NCBI GenBank assembly: GCA_030825825.1
Contig: JAPJPE010000034.1
Coordinates: forward strand, 1 to 11,554
From: Streptococcus sp.
Lineage (GTDB): Bacteria > Bacillota > Bacilli > Lactobacillales > Streptococcaceae
Direction: 5' to 3'
Length of the DNA: 11,554 nucleotides
In this document: positions 5,545 to 11,554 of the stretch, in pieces
How positions within the stretch are numbered: position 1 is the first letter of the stretch
How the letters are laid out: every line of letters begins with the position of its first letter
Made by a program: the position numbers and the translations under genes
Notes under the pieces: generated by a model
What the model saw: only the letters and a program-made list of their open reading frames with translations
Told to the model about the DNA's origin: nothing
The model's database searches: none

Positions 5545-6315
5545 ATGCAGATTTTTGATACCCACACCCATCTCAATGTGGAAGAATTCGCAGGAAAAGA
5601 ACAAGAAGAGCTGGACTTGGCCAAGGAAATGGGTGTTGTAGCCCACAATATCGTTGGTTTTGACAAACCGACGATTGAGCGAGGAATAGCCTTGGCAGAC
5701 CAGCATCCAGAACTCTATCTCACGCTTGGTTGGCACCCCACTGAGGCGGGCGATTATAGTCCTGAAGTGGAGGCCTATTTACTTGAACAGTTGAAACATC
5801 CCAAAGTCGTCGCCCTAGGAGAAATTGGTCTGGATTACCACTGGATGACAGCACCAAAAGACATTCAAGAAAAGGTCTTTCGTCGTCAGATTCAATTGTC
5901 TAAGGACTTGGACTTGCCTTTCGTGGTGCATACGCGTGATGCTCTCGAAGACACTTATGCCATTATTAAGAGTGAAGGAGTGGGTCCACGCGGTGGGATC
6001 ATGCATTCTTTCTCAGGAAGTTTGGAAGAAGCTAAACGCTTCATGGATCTGGGAATGATGATCTCTTTTTCTGGAGTGGTGACGTTTAAGAAAGCCACAG
6101 ATGTCCAAGAAGCAGCAGCTGGCCTTCCGCTCGATAAGATCTTGGTTGAGACAGATGCCCCTTATCTGGCACCAGTTCCCAAACGTGGTCGGGAAAATAA
6201 AACAGCCTACACACGTTATGTAGTAGACTTCATTGCAGAACTACGTGGCTTAACAACAGAAGAAGTGGCTCAGGCAACCTATGACAATGCAAGAAAGGTA
6301 TTTGGCCTTGACTGA
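5545..6315 (+). CDS. tatD: TatD-family metal-dependent hydrolase (DNase)
   Basis: The 256-residue product is a TIM-barrel metallohydrolase of the TatD family, known for 3'-5' DNase activity and suggested roles in DNA repair or RNA quality control. The metal ligands are visible in order: DTHTH with H7 and H9, E93 in GEIGLDYH, H129 in VVHTRDA, H154 in MHSFSG and D204 in ETDAPYLAP. Length is normal for the family. The ATG at 5545 follows AAAAGGA; upstream in-frame codons belong to the promoter and leader. The 3' end overlaps rnmV by 8 nt, a pairing common in Firmicutes. The streptococcal substrate is not known from sequence. Confidence 0.94.
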   Translation: MQIFDTHTHLNVEEFAGKEQEELDLAKEMGVVAHNIVGFDKPTIERGIALADQHPELYLTLGWHPTEAGDYSPEVEAYLLEQLKHPKVVALGEIGLDYHWMTAPKDIQEKVFRRQIQLSKDLDLPFVVHTRDALEDTYAIIKSEGVGPRGGIMHSFSGSLEEAKRFMDLGMMISFSGVVTFKKATDVQEAAAGLPLDKILVETDAPYLAPVPKRGRENKTAYTRYVVDFIAELRGLTTEEVAQATYDNARKVFGLD

Positions 6316-6880
6316 GAAAAGAAAAATACCAGAAGTGATTGTCGTGGAGGGCAAGGACGACACAGCCAATCTCCGTCGTTTTTATGAGGTGGATACCTAT
6401 GAAACACGAGGCTCTGCGATCGATCAAGATGACCTAGAACGGATTGCTACCTTGCAAGAGTTGCGTGGGGTCATTGTTTTTACCGATCCAGACTATAATG
6501 GCGAGCGAATTCGCAAGATCATTATGCAAGAGGTACCCCAGGCCAAACATGCCTTTTTAAATCGTGGCGAAGCAGTACCCAAGTCCAAGACCAAGGGGCG
6601 TTCCTTGGGAGTGGAGCATGCTAGTTTTGAAGACTTAGAAAAAGCCCTGGCTGGACTGGTTGGCTCCTATGAAGATGAGAATTTCTTTGATATCACAAAG
6701 ACTGATTTGATGCGTCTTGGCCTGTTGATGGGCAACGATAGTCGCAAACGACGGGAATACTTAGGCGAAGAACTCCGGATTGGCTACTGCAATGGCAAAC
6801 AACTGATCAAACGCTTGGAGTTGTTTGGAATCAGCTTGGCTGAGGTTGAGGATGCTATGAAAAGTTATGAGAATAACTAA
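6308..6880 (+). CDS. rnmV: ribonuclease M5 (5S rRNA maturation)
   Basis: RNase M5 makes the final double-strand cuts that mature 5S rRNA, acting on precursor bound to ribosomal protein L18. The Toprim domain is clear: VIVVEGKDD with catalytic E14, then VFTDPDYNGERIR with D60 and D62. The start is probably TTG 6308, because AAAGG lies about 9 nt upstream and the resulting 190 residues match the usual family length. In-frame alternatives are ATG 6281, ATG 6287 and TTG 6302, which would add up to 9 residues. The gene overlaps the end of tatD by 8 nt, suggesting translational coupling. Confidence 0.92.
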   Translation: MTEKRKIPEVIVVEGKDDTANLRRFYEVDTYETRGSAIDQDDLERIATLQELRGVIVFTDPDYNGERIRKIIMQEVPQAKHAFLNRGEAVPKSKTKGRSLGVEHASFEDLEKALAGLVGSYEDENFFDITKTDLMRLGLLMGNDSRKRREYLGEELRIGYCNGKQLIKRLELFGISLAEVEDAMKSYENN

Positions 6881-6987
6881 GTGAACCTCAAATGTAAGTA
6901 GAAGGTGTTGCAATAGTAGTAAATAAAGTTATTTCTAGGAGATTCATCTTAAAAAAATCAAATAGAAATGTGTAAAGGAATAACAAT

Positions 6988-7323
6988 ATGAAGATAATCG
7001 TTGATAGAGAATCTGTCTGTATGGGGGACGATGTTTTACCTCATGAAGTGGAATTTGAAGTCTCTGAAGACATGACGGTGAAAGAATTTTTTGATTTTCT
7101 AGAAAAGGAACGTTATTTACCATCTATTCAAGGAAACAATGTCGCTTGGGAACTTCGAAATCGAAATGGGGAACAAGGTGTTTATTTTACTAAAACACGA
7201 GAGATTATCCATCCGGAAGCAGTATTAAAAGAGATGTTGGAAGGAATTGCTGGGACTCCCTTGTTTGTTTTACTCTATCATTCTACCCCGGAAGCATACT
7301 ATATTAGAAAAGAGAGAAAATGA
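6988..7323 (+). CDS. small protein of unknown function (111 aa) next to ksgA
   Basis: I do not recognise a characterised family. The acidic 111-residue protein starts with a strand-like MKIIVDRESVCMGDDV, has an EDMTVKEFFDFLEKERYLPSI stretch that looks like a strand-turn-helix, then WELRNRNGEQGVYF and a C-terminal FVLLYHS strand. This order faintly suggests a small beta-grasp-like fold, which is only a guess. It has no signal peptide or membrane helix. The start is supported by AAAGGA 8 nt upstream of ATG 6988. The stop overlaps the ksgA start by 4 nt (ATGA), so the two are probably translated together. The gene and the 107 nt before it are visibly richer in A and T than rnmV and ksgA, which suggests later acquisition. 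Confidence 0.75.
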   Translation: MKIIVDRESVCMGDDVLPHEVEFEVSEDMTVKEFFDFLEKERYLPSIQGNNVAWELRNRNGEQGVYFTKTREIIHPEAVLKEMLEGIAGTPLFVLLYHSTPEAYYIRKERK

Positions 7324-8195
7324 GAATTGCAGATTATAGCGTGACCAAAGCAGTGCTGGACCGTCACGGTTTTACCTTTAAAAAATCCTTCGGACAAAAC
7401 TTTCTGACCGATACCAACATCCTTCAAAAAATTGTGGATACAGCAGAGATTGATAAGCAAGTCAATGTCATCGAAATCGGTCCTGGAATTGGAGCCCTCA
7501 CTGAGTTTTTGGCGGAAAATGCGGCAGAAGTCATGACCTTTGAGATCGATGACCGCTTGGTTCCCATTTTGGCGGATACCTTGCGTGATTTTGACAATGT
7601 CACGGTTGTCAACCAAGACATCCTCAAGGTGGATCTCAACCAGTATATCGCTGAGTTTAAAAATCCAGAGCTTCCGATCAAGGTAGTGGCCAACCTTCCA
7701 TACTACATCACGACTCCGATCCTCATGCACTTGATTGAGTCTAAAATTCCTTTCCAAGAATTTGTGGTCATGATGCAAAAAGAGGTGGCAGACCGCATCT
7801 CAGCTGAGCCCAACACCAAGGCTTACGGGTCTTTGTCTATTGCAGTCCAATACTATATGACGGCTAAGGTAGCCTTTATTGTGCCACGCACCGTCTTTGT
7901 GCCAGCGCCAAATGTCGACTCTGCCATCCTCAAGATGGTGCGTCGCGAAGAACCAGCAGTAGCCGTCAAGGATGAAGATTTCTTTTTCTCTGTCAGCAAG
8001 GCTAGCTTTGTCCACCGCCGCAAAACGCTTTGGAACAACTTGACCAGTCGCTTTGGTAAGACCGAAGAAATCAAAGTCAAACTAGAAGTAGGGATCCAAG
8101 TAGCCGGTTTGCAACCATCTGTGCGAGGAGAAGCTCTTAGTTTAGAAGACTTCGCCCGCTTAGCAGATGGCCTTCTAGAAGCAGGAATAAAATAA
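7320..8195 (+). CDS. rsmA: 16S rRNA (adenine1518/1519-N6)-dimethyltransferase KsgA
   Basis: KsgA/RsmA uses S-adenosylmethionine to dimethylate two adjacent adenosines in the 3' hairpin of 16S rRNA late in 30S assembly. The 291-residue product has the N-terminal KKSFGQNFL (21-29), the SAM-binding loop EIGPGIGALTE (52-62), EIDDRL (75-80), the catalytic NLPYYIT (125-131) and a C-terminal helical domain with SFVHRRKTLWNNL. Length is normal. The start ATG 7320 overlaps the stop of the 111-residue gene, with a purine-rich GAGAG stretch upstream. Loss of this enzyme confers kasugamycin resistance, hence the older name ksgA. The tRNA genes converge on its 3' end. Confidence 0.96.
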   Translation: MRIADYSVTKAVLDRHGFTFKKSFGQNFLTDTNILQKIVDTAEIDKQVNVIEIGPGIGALTEFLAENAAEVMTFEIDDRLVPILADTLRDFDNVTVVNQDILKVDLNQYIAEFKNPELPIKVVANLPYYITTPILMHLIESKIPFQEFVVMMQKEVADRISAEPNTKAYGSLSIAVQYYMTAKVAFIVPRTVFVPAPNVDSAILKMVRREEPAVAVKDEDFFFSVSKASFVHRRKTLWNNLTSRFGKTEEIKVKLEVGIQVAGLQPSVRGEALSLEDFARLADGLLEAGIK

Positions 8196-8197
8196 CA

Positions 8198-8226
8198 GAA
8201 AAGCCATAGGTTATTACCTATGGCTT
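8198..8226 (-). terminator. terminator hairpin for the tRNA-Leu/tRNA-Ser transcript
   Basis: AAGCCATAGG (8201-8210) and CCTATGGCTT (8217-8226) form a 10-bp perfect stem with a 6-nt loop between the converging ksgA and tRNA genes. Read on the - strand, the stem is followed by a short T-run, TTTTCTG. On the + strand the tail is only TTATTT, so termination of ksgA here is possible but weaker. Confidence 0.7.
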
Positions 8227-8238
8227 ATTTGCATCGTA

Positions 8239-8327
8239 AGGAAAGGACGGGATTTGAACCCGCGCGTGAAGAAAATCCACTTGCCGGATTTCGAGTCCGG
8301 TGCCGTACCAAGCTGGGCCACCTTTCC
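8239..8327 (-). tRNA. tRNA-Ser (anticodon CGA)
   Basis: Read on the - strand, the 89-nt sequence folds as a class II tRNA. It has acceptor GGAAAGG/CCTTTCC (7 perfect bp), T8-G9, a D arm closed by GCC/GGC, anticodon stem CCGGA/TCCGG with loop CTCGAAA (anticodon CGA, reading UCG), a 5-bp variable arm GTGGA/TTCAC, and T arm GCGGG-TTCAAAT-CCCGT. CCA is not encoded. The base in the discriminator position 73 is T (U), unusual for serine tRNAs, where G is typical. It lies 4 nt after tRNA-Leu in the same transcript. Confidence 0.95.
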
Positions 8328-8331
8328 AAGA

Positions 8332-8414
8332 TGCGGAGAAAGGGATTTGAACCCTCACGCCCGAAGAGGCACATGCGCCTGAAGCATGCGTGTCTGCCGT
8401 TCCACCACCTCCGC
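8332..8414 (-). tRNA. tRNA-Leu (anticodon CAG)
   Basis: Read on the - strand, this 83-nt class II tRNA has acceptor GCGGAGG paired with TCTCCGC (one G-T pair) and the expected A73. The T8-G9 and a D arm with GGCAGAC follow, then anticodon stem CATGC/GCATG with loop TTCAGGC (anticodon CAG, reading CUG), a short variable arm GCC/GGC, and T loop TTCAAAT. CCA is not encoded. It is first in a two-tRNA transcript. The promoter lies so close that the primary 5' end would be only about 2-3 nt from the mature end. Confidence 0.95.
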
Positions 8415-8422
8415 ATAGTTCT

Positions 8423-8450
8423 ATTATACACTTTTTAGGAAAATTGCCAA
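8423..8450 (-). promoter_or_regulatory. tRNA-Leu/tRNA-Ser promoter
   Basis: On the - strand TTGGCA (complement of 8445-8450), a 16-nt spacer and a perfect TATAAT (complement of 8423-8428) lie directly before tRNA-Leu. An A/T-rich block (8452-8458) precedes the -35 and could act as an UP-like element. Transcription would begin near 8416. Confidence 0.82.
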
Positions 8451-8574
8451 GGAAAAAAAGGGAACACTTCAAAGTCCCTAACATGAAAACCATAGACAGT
8501 ATGAGACTACAACCTGTTACGGGAAGTGCTTGCAGATTTTCTTATCAAGCAATCCAGCCTTATTTCTCATTTTT

Positions 8575-8583
8575 TGGTATAAT
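8575..8583 (+). promoter_or_regulatory. extended -10 promoter for rsgA-rpe-thiN-rmuC
   Basis: TGG followed by TATAAT (8578-8583), with no good -35 at the matching distance. The leader to the TTG start at 8613 would be about 23 nt and contains AAGGAG. No other promoter-like sequence is seen before rpe, thiN or rmuC. Confidence 0.65.
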
Positions 8584-8612
8584 AGATAGTATTAATCTCA
8601 AAGGAGTGCGAT

Positions 8613-9491
8613 TTGCAAGGAACCATCGTCAAGGCCTTGGCTGGCTTCTACTATGTGGAGTCAGACGGCCATATTTACCAGACACGGGCTCGTGGAAATT
8701 TTAGAAAAAAAGGACAGACTCCTTATGTGGGGGATCAGGTGGAGTTTTCTGCTGAAGAGAATTCAGAAGGCTACATCTTGAGCATTGCCCCTCGTAAAAA
8801 TAGCCTCGTACGCCCTCCTATTGTCAATATTGATCAGGCAGTAGTGATTATGTCAGCTAAGGAGCCAGATTTCAACGCCAATCTTTTAGACCGTTTTCTG
8901 GTTCTTTTGGAGCATAAGGGGATTCATCCCATTGTCTATATTTCAAAACTGGACTTGTTAGAAGATATGGCAGACATCCACTACTACCAAGGAATCTATC
9001 AGGCTATTGGCTATGATTTTGTCTTGTCGATTGAGGAACTTTTGCCCCTTTTAACCCATAAAACTACCGTCTTTATGGGACAGACCGGTGTGGGAAAATC
9101 GACCTTGCTCAATAAAATCGCTCCGGACCTGGAGCTTGAAACGGGTGAGATTTCAGATAGTCTGGGGCGTGGTCGACACACGACTCGAGCTGTCAGCTTT
9201 TACTATCTAAATGGTGGCAAGATTGCGGATACACCAGGTTTTTCATCCCTTGATTATGAAGTGACAACCAGTGAAGATTTAAATCAAGCCTTCCCAGAGA
9301 TTGCGGACGTGAGCCACTCTTGTAAGTTTCGTACCTGTACCCACACGCATGAGCCTGCTTGTACGGTGAAACCAGCCGTTGAAAGAGAGGAAATTGCGAC
9401 TTTCCGATATGAGGATTACTTGCAATTTCTAAGTGAGATCGAAAACCGTCGCGAAACCTATAAAAAAGTTTCGAAAAAAATGCCAAAATAG
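8613..9491 (+). CDS. rsgA: ribosome small-subunit-dependent GTPase RsgA
   Basis: RsgA (YjeQ/YloQ) is a circularly permuted GTPase that checks late 30S subunit maturation. The 292-residue product has an N-terminal OB-fold (about 1-65), then G4 as SKLD (111-114), the P-loop GQTGVGKST (156-164) and G3 DTPG (206-209). The permuted order G4-G1-G3 is diagnostic. The C-terminal zinc-binding domain has C237, C242, H244 and C250. The start is TTG at 8613, with AAGGAG 6 nt upstream. It heads the operon with rpe, thiN and rmuC. Its place near ksgA, which also acts on the maturing 30S subunit, is a functional neighbourhood, although the tRNA genes intervene. Confidence 0.96.
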   Translation: MQGTIVKALAGFYYVESDGHIYQTRARGNFRKKGQTPYVGDQVEFSAEENSEGYILSIAPRKNSLVRPPIVNIDQAVVIMSAKEPDFNANLLDRFLVLLEHKGIHPIVYISKLDLLEDMADIHYYQGIYQAIGYDFVLSIEELLPLLTHKTTVFMGQTGVGKSTLLNKIAPDLELETGEISDSLGRGRHTTRAVSFYYLNGGKIADTPGFSSLDYEVTTSEDLNQAFPEIADVSHSCKFRTCTHTHEPACTVKPAVEREEIATFRYEDYLQFLSEIENRRETYKKVSKKMPK

Positions 9492-9505
9492 GAGACAATA
9501 GAAGA

Positions 9506-10165
9506 ATGAAAACAATGAAAATAGCACCCTCAATTTTGAGTTCAGATTATGCCAATTTTGAAAGTGAGTTGAAACGCTTAGAAGCAGCTGGAGCTGACTA
9601 TGCTCATATCGATGTCATGGATGGTCATTTTGTGCCAAATATCAGCTTTGGAGCTGGTGTCGTAGAGAGTATGCGTCCGCATAGCAAGTTGGTCTTTGAT
9701 TGCCACTTGATGGTGACCAATCCCGAACACCACATTGAAGAATTTGCCCGTGCAGGTGCGGATATCATCAGCATTCATGTGGAAGCGACTCCTCATATCC
9801 ATGGAGCTCTTCAAAAAATTCGTCAAGCCGGTGTGAAAGCTAGTGTTGTGATTAATCCAGGAACTCCTGTAGACAGTATCAAACACGTCTTGAACTTGGT
9901 GGATCAAGTCTTGGTCATGACCGTTAATCCAGGATTCGGTGGTCAAGCCTTTCTTCCAGAAACAATGGACAAGGTGCGTGAATTAGCGGCTCTTCGTGAA
10001 GAGAAAGGATTAGACTTTGATATCGAAGTCGATGGCGGAATTGATGGCCAAAGTATTTCTCAAGCAAAGGAAGCCGGGGCTAATGTTTTTGTAGCGGGCT
10101 CTTATGTCTTTAATGGAGATGTCAATGAGCGTGTGCAAACGCTCCGAGATGCCATCAATGGTTAA
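9506..10165 (+). CDS. rpe: ribulose-phosphate 3-epimerase
   Basis: This enzyme interconverts ribulose 5-phosphate and xylulose 5-phosphate in the non-oxidative pentose phosphate pathway, a cytosolic TIM-barrel reaction. The 219-residue product shows H34 and D36 in HIDVMDGHFVPN, H67 in DCHLMV, the phosphate-loop motif VNPGFGGQ (140-147) and the second catalytic Asp D176 in EVDGGI. ATG 9506 was chosen as the first start after the GGAG at 9491-9494; ATG 9515 would lose three residues. It begins 14 nt after the rsgA stop, and its end overlaps thiN by 8 nt. Confidence 0.95.
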   Translation: MKTMKIAPSILSSDYANFESELKRLEAAGADYAHIDVMDGHFVPNISFGAGVVESMRPHSKLVFDCHLMVTNPEHHIEEFARAGADIISIHVEATPHIHGALQKIRQAGVKASVVINPGTPVDSIKHVLNLVDQVLVMTVNPGFGGQAFLPETMDKVRELAALREEKGLDFDIEVDGGIDGQSISQAKEAGANVFVAGSYVFNGDVNERVQTLRDAING

Positions 10166-10790
10166 TATAGGAGTATTGGCAGGTGGAGATTCTTCTCTAC
10201 TACCAAAAGATCAAGAGCTTTACGTAGGTGTCGACGGAGGCTGTTTGAAGTTGCTGGAACAAGGCTTGCCTTTAGATATGGCTGTGGGGGATTTTGATTC
10301 CATTTCTGAAACTGATTTGAGCAAGATCCGCACCCAAGCCAAGCAAGTAGTTCAGTCCGTCCCTGAAAAGAACGATACGGATTTGGAATTGGCCTTGAAA
10401 GCAGTCTTTGAAGCCTATCCAGATGCTGCAGTCACAGTTTACGGTGCCTTTGGTGGTCGCTTGGATCACTTCTTGTCTAATATCTTTTTGCCGACCGATC
10501 CAGACCTAGCTCCCTATATGGAGCAGATCCAATTAGTCGATGGTCAAAATCGTCTGATTTACAGACCAGTTGGCTGCCATGAGATTCAGCCAGATCCTAC
10601 TAAGCCCTATGTTGGTTTTATGCCTGTCGGACAAGGGCGTTTAGAGATCACAGGGGCCAAGTATCCGCTCCATTCGGAGAATTATTTTTTGAAGGCCATG
10701 TATGGCTCCAATGAATTTTTAGATCAACCGATTCAAGTGAGTCTCGACCGTGGCTATCTTGTCATTGTTTATAGTAAAGACAGAGGTTAA
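10158..10790 (+). CDS. thiN: thiamine pyrophosphokinase
   Basis: ThiN transfers pyrophosphate from ATP to thiamine, giving the cofactor thiamine diphosphate, which transketolase next to Rpe in the pentose phosphate pathway requires. The 210-residue product carries the family motifs GDFDS (44-48), KNDTDLELAL (71-80) and GGRLDH (99-104) of the catalytic domain, followed by a beta-rich thiamine-binding C-terminal part. ATG 10158 lies inside the last codons of rpe and has no strong ribosome binding site, so it is probably made by translational coupling; an upstream in-frame codon at 10104 lies deeper in rpe and is unlikely. It precedes rmuC by one base. Confidence 0.92.
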   Translation: MVNIGVLAGGDSSLLPKDQELYVGVDGGCLKLLEQGLPLDMAVGDFDSISETDLSKIRTQAKQVVQSVPEKNDTDLELALKAVFEAYPDAAVTVYGAFGGRLDHFLSNIFLPTDPDLAPYMEQIQLVDGQNRLIYRPVGCHEIQPDPTKPYVGFMPVGQGRLEITGAKYPLHSENYFLKAMYGSNEFLDQPIQVSLDRGYLVIVYSKDRG

Positions 10791-10791
10791 T

Positions 10792-11554
10792 ATGAATATC
10801 ATTCTGCTTCTGATTGGCTTGCTCAATCTGGGCCTCCTCATCTATCTCTTGCAACGGTCAGATGATACAAGACCGGCTTTACGAGAGATGTTGGAAGACC
10901 ATGAGGATCATTTGACAGACCAGTTGGACTATCGTTTTGAAAAAGAAAGACAAGCAAGCCAGATTGCCAATCAACAGTTAGAGATTGCCCTGACAGATCG
11001 CTTGACTGAGATGCGAGTGGAGATTCACCAGCAGACGACAGCTCTACGCGCTGAGATCAATGAGCACTTCACCAAAAATCGGGACAAAACAGATGAGCGC
11101 ATGCGCCAGATCCAAGAGTCCAATGAAGTGCGGCTAGAGCAGATGCGTCAAACGGTAGAAGAAAAACTGGAGAAAACCTTGCAACACCGTTTGCAGACTT
11201 CTTTTGAGACCGTTTCAAAACAATTGGAATCGGTCAACAAAGGGCTGGGAGAAATGCAGACGGTGGCGCGGGATGTTGGAACTCTCAATAAAGTTCTTTC
11301 CAACACCAAGACACGTGGGATTATGGGCGAATTGCAGCTGGGTCAAATCATTGAAGATATCTTGACTCCAGCCCAGTATGAGCGAGAATTTATCACTGTT
11401 CCCCAGTCCAGTGAGCGCGTGGAGTACGCTATCAAGCTTCCAGGACAAGGAGAGGAACCAGTCTATTTGCCAATTGACTCTAAGTTCCCTCTGGAAGACT
11501 ACTATCGTCTGGAAGAAGCTTATGAATCAGGAGAGAAAGAGGAGATCGAGCGTT
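10792..11554 (+). CDS. rmuC: DNA recombination protein RmuC (5' part, runs off the window)
   Basis: RmuC is a putative nuclease-fold protein that limits recombination between inverted repeats in E. coli. The window holds the first 254 codons with no stop. Residues 3-20 form a single N-terminal membrane anchor, residues about 25-165 a long charged coiled-coil rich in Glu, Gln and Arg, and the RmuC domain begins near 170 with the signature TRGIMGELQL (174-183) and LPIDSKFPLEDY (226-237). ATG 10792 is one base after the thiN stop, with GAGG just upstream at 10783-10786. It is the fourth gene of the rsgA operon as seen here. The C-terminal half of the domain lies outside the window. Confidence 0.93.
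   Translation, partial: MNIILLLIGLLNLGLLIYLLQRSDDTRPALREMLEDHEDHLTDQLDYRFEKERQASQIANQQLEIALTDRLTEMRVEIHQQTTALRAEINEHFTKNRDKTDERMRQIQESNEVRLEQMRQTVEEKLEKTLQHRLQTSFETVSKQLESVNKGLGEMQTVARDVGTLNKVLSNTKTRGIMGELQLGQIIEDILTPAQYEREFITVPQSSERVEYAIKLPGQGEEPVYLPIDSKFPLEDYYRLEEAYESGEKEEIER

Noticed and set aside
6908..6936. TTGCAA as a -35 for the 111-residue gene
   Set aside because: No acceptable -10 is found 16-18 nt downstream; the gene may be read from the tatD promoter.
7299..7778. 159-codon open frame on the - strand opposite ksgA
   Set aside because: It is antisense to a certain gene, has no promoter or ribosome binding site, and the translation shows no family resemblance. It is a shadow of ksgA codon structure.
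8452..8478. Hairpin with T-run on the - strand upstream of the tRNA promoter
   Set aside because: The stem is short and broken, and there is no - strand gene upstream in view that would need a terminator. It is noted only as an A/T-rich block near the promoter.
8218..8493. Open frames on both strands across the tRNA genes
   Set aside because: They run through two well-folded tRNAs and a promoter, so they cannot be real coding regions.
1..11554. CRISPR array, insertion sequence, prophage or toxin-antitoxin system
   Set aside because: No regularly spaced direct repeats, transposase or integrase reading frames, or paired small toxin/antitoxin genes are visible on either strand.

Overview
The window comes from the chromosome of a Streptococcus, most likely the mitis/sanguinis/parasanguinis part of the genus. 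The evidence is the set and order of core genes: rnpA-yidC1-jag, then rpmH, tatD-rnmV, ksgA and rsgA-rpe-thiN-rmuC. The protein sequences also look streptococcal, for example a Jag/KhpB with a threonine at residue 89 in the same motif as the phosphorylated threonine of pneumococcal EloR/KhpB. Species cannot be fixed by eye. All protein genes are on the + strand; only a pair of tRNA genes is on the - strand.

Layout. Positions 1-54 hold what may be the hydrophobic C-terminal tail of a gene that starts outside the window. Positions 55-483 hold no convincing gene but many inverted repeats, and end in a strong + strand terminator (484-516). Two membrane-protein genes follow, each with its own extended -10 promoter: a TDT-family transporter (575-1468) and a CPBP-family intramembrane protease homologue (1555-2232). 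A terminator and the next promoter overlap just before a tight operon of rnpA, yidC1 and jag (2311-4432). A terminator separates this from an unrecognised 209-residue protein (4508-5137).

A near-consensus promoter drives rpmH (ribosomal protein L34), which has its own terminator. tatD and rnmV overlap by 8 nt. A small, visibly more AT-rich unknown gene (6988-7323) sits between rnmV and ksgA and overlaps ksgA by 4 nt. Converging on ksgA are tRNA-Leu(CAG) and tRNA-Ser(CGA), transcribed from one - strand promoter and ending at a hairpin shared with the ksgA 3' end. The last operon, rsgA-rpe-thiN-rmuC, runs off the right edge within rmuC.

Function. The window is mainly about RNA and ribosome maturation: RNase P protein, RNase M5 (5S rRNA maturation), KsgA (16S rRNA dimethylation), RsgA (30S maturation GTPase), L34 and two tRNAs. 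It also covers membrane-protein insertion and cell elongation (YidC1, Jag), sugar phosphate and thiamine cofactor metabolism (Rpe, ThiN), and DNA maintenance (RmuC). I see no CRISPR array, intact mobile element, phage gene or recognisable defence system. The least explained parts are the structured stretch 55-483, the 111-residue gene beside ksgA and the 209-residue gene after jag.
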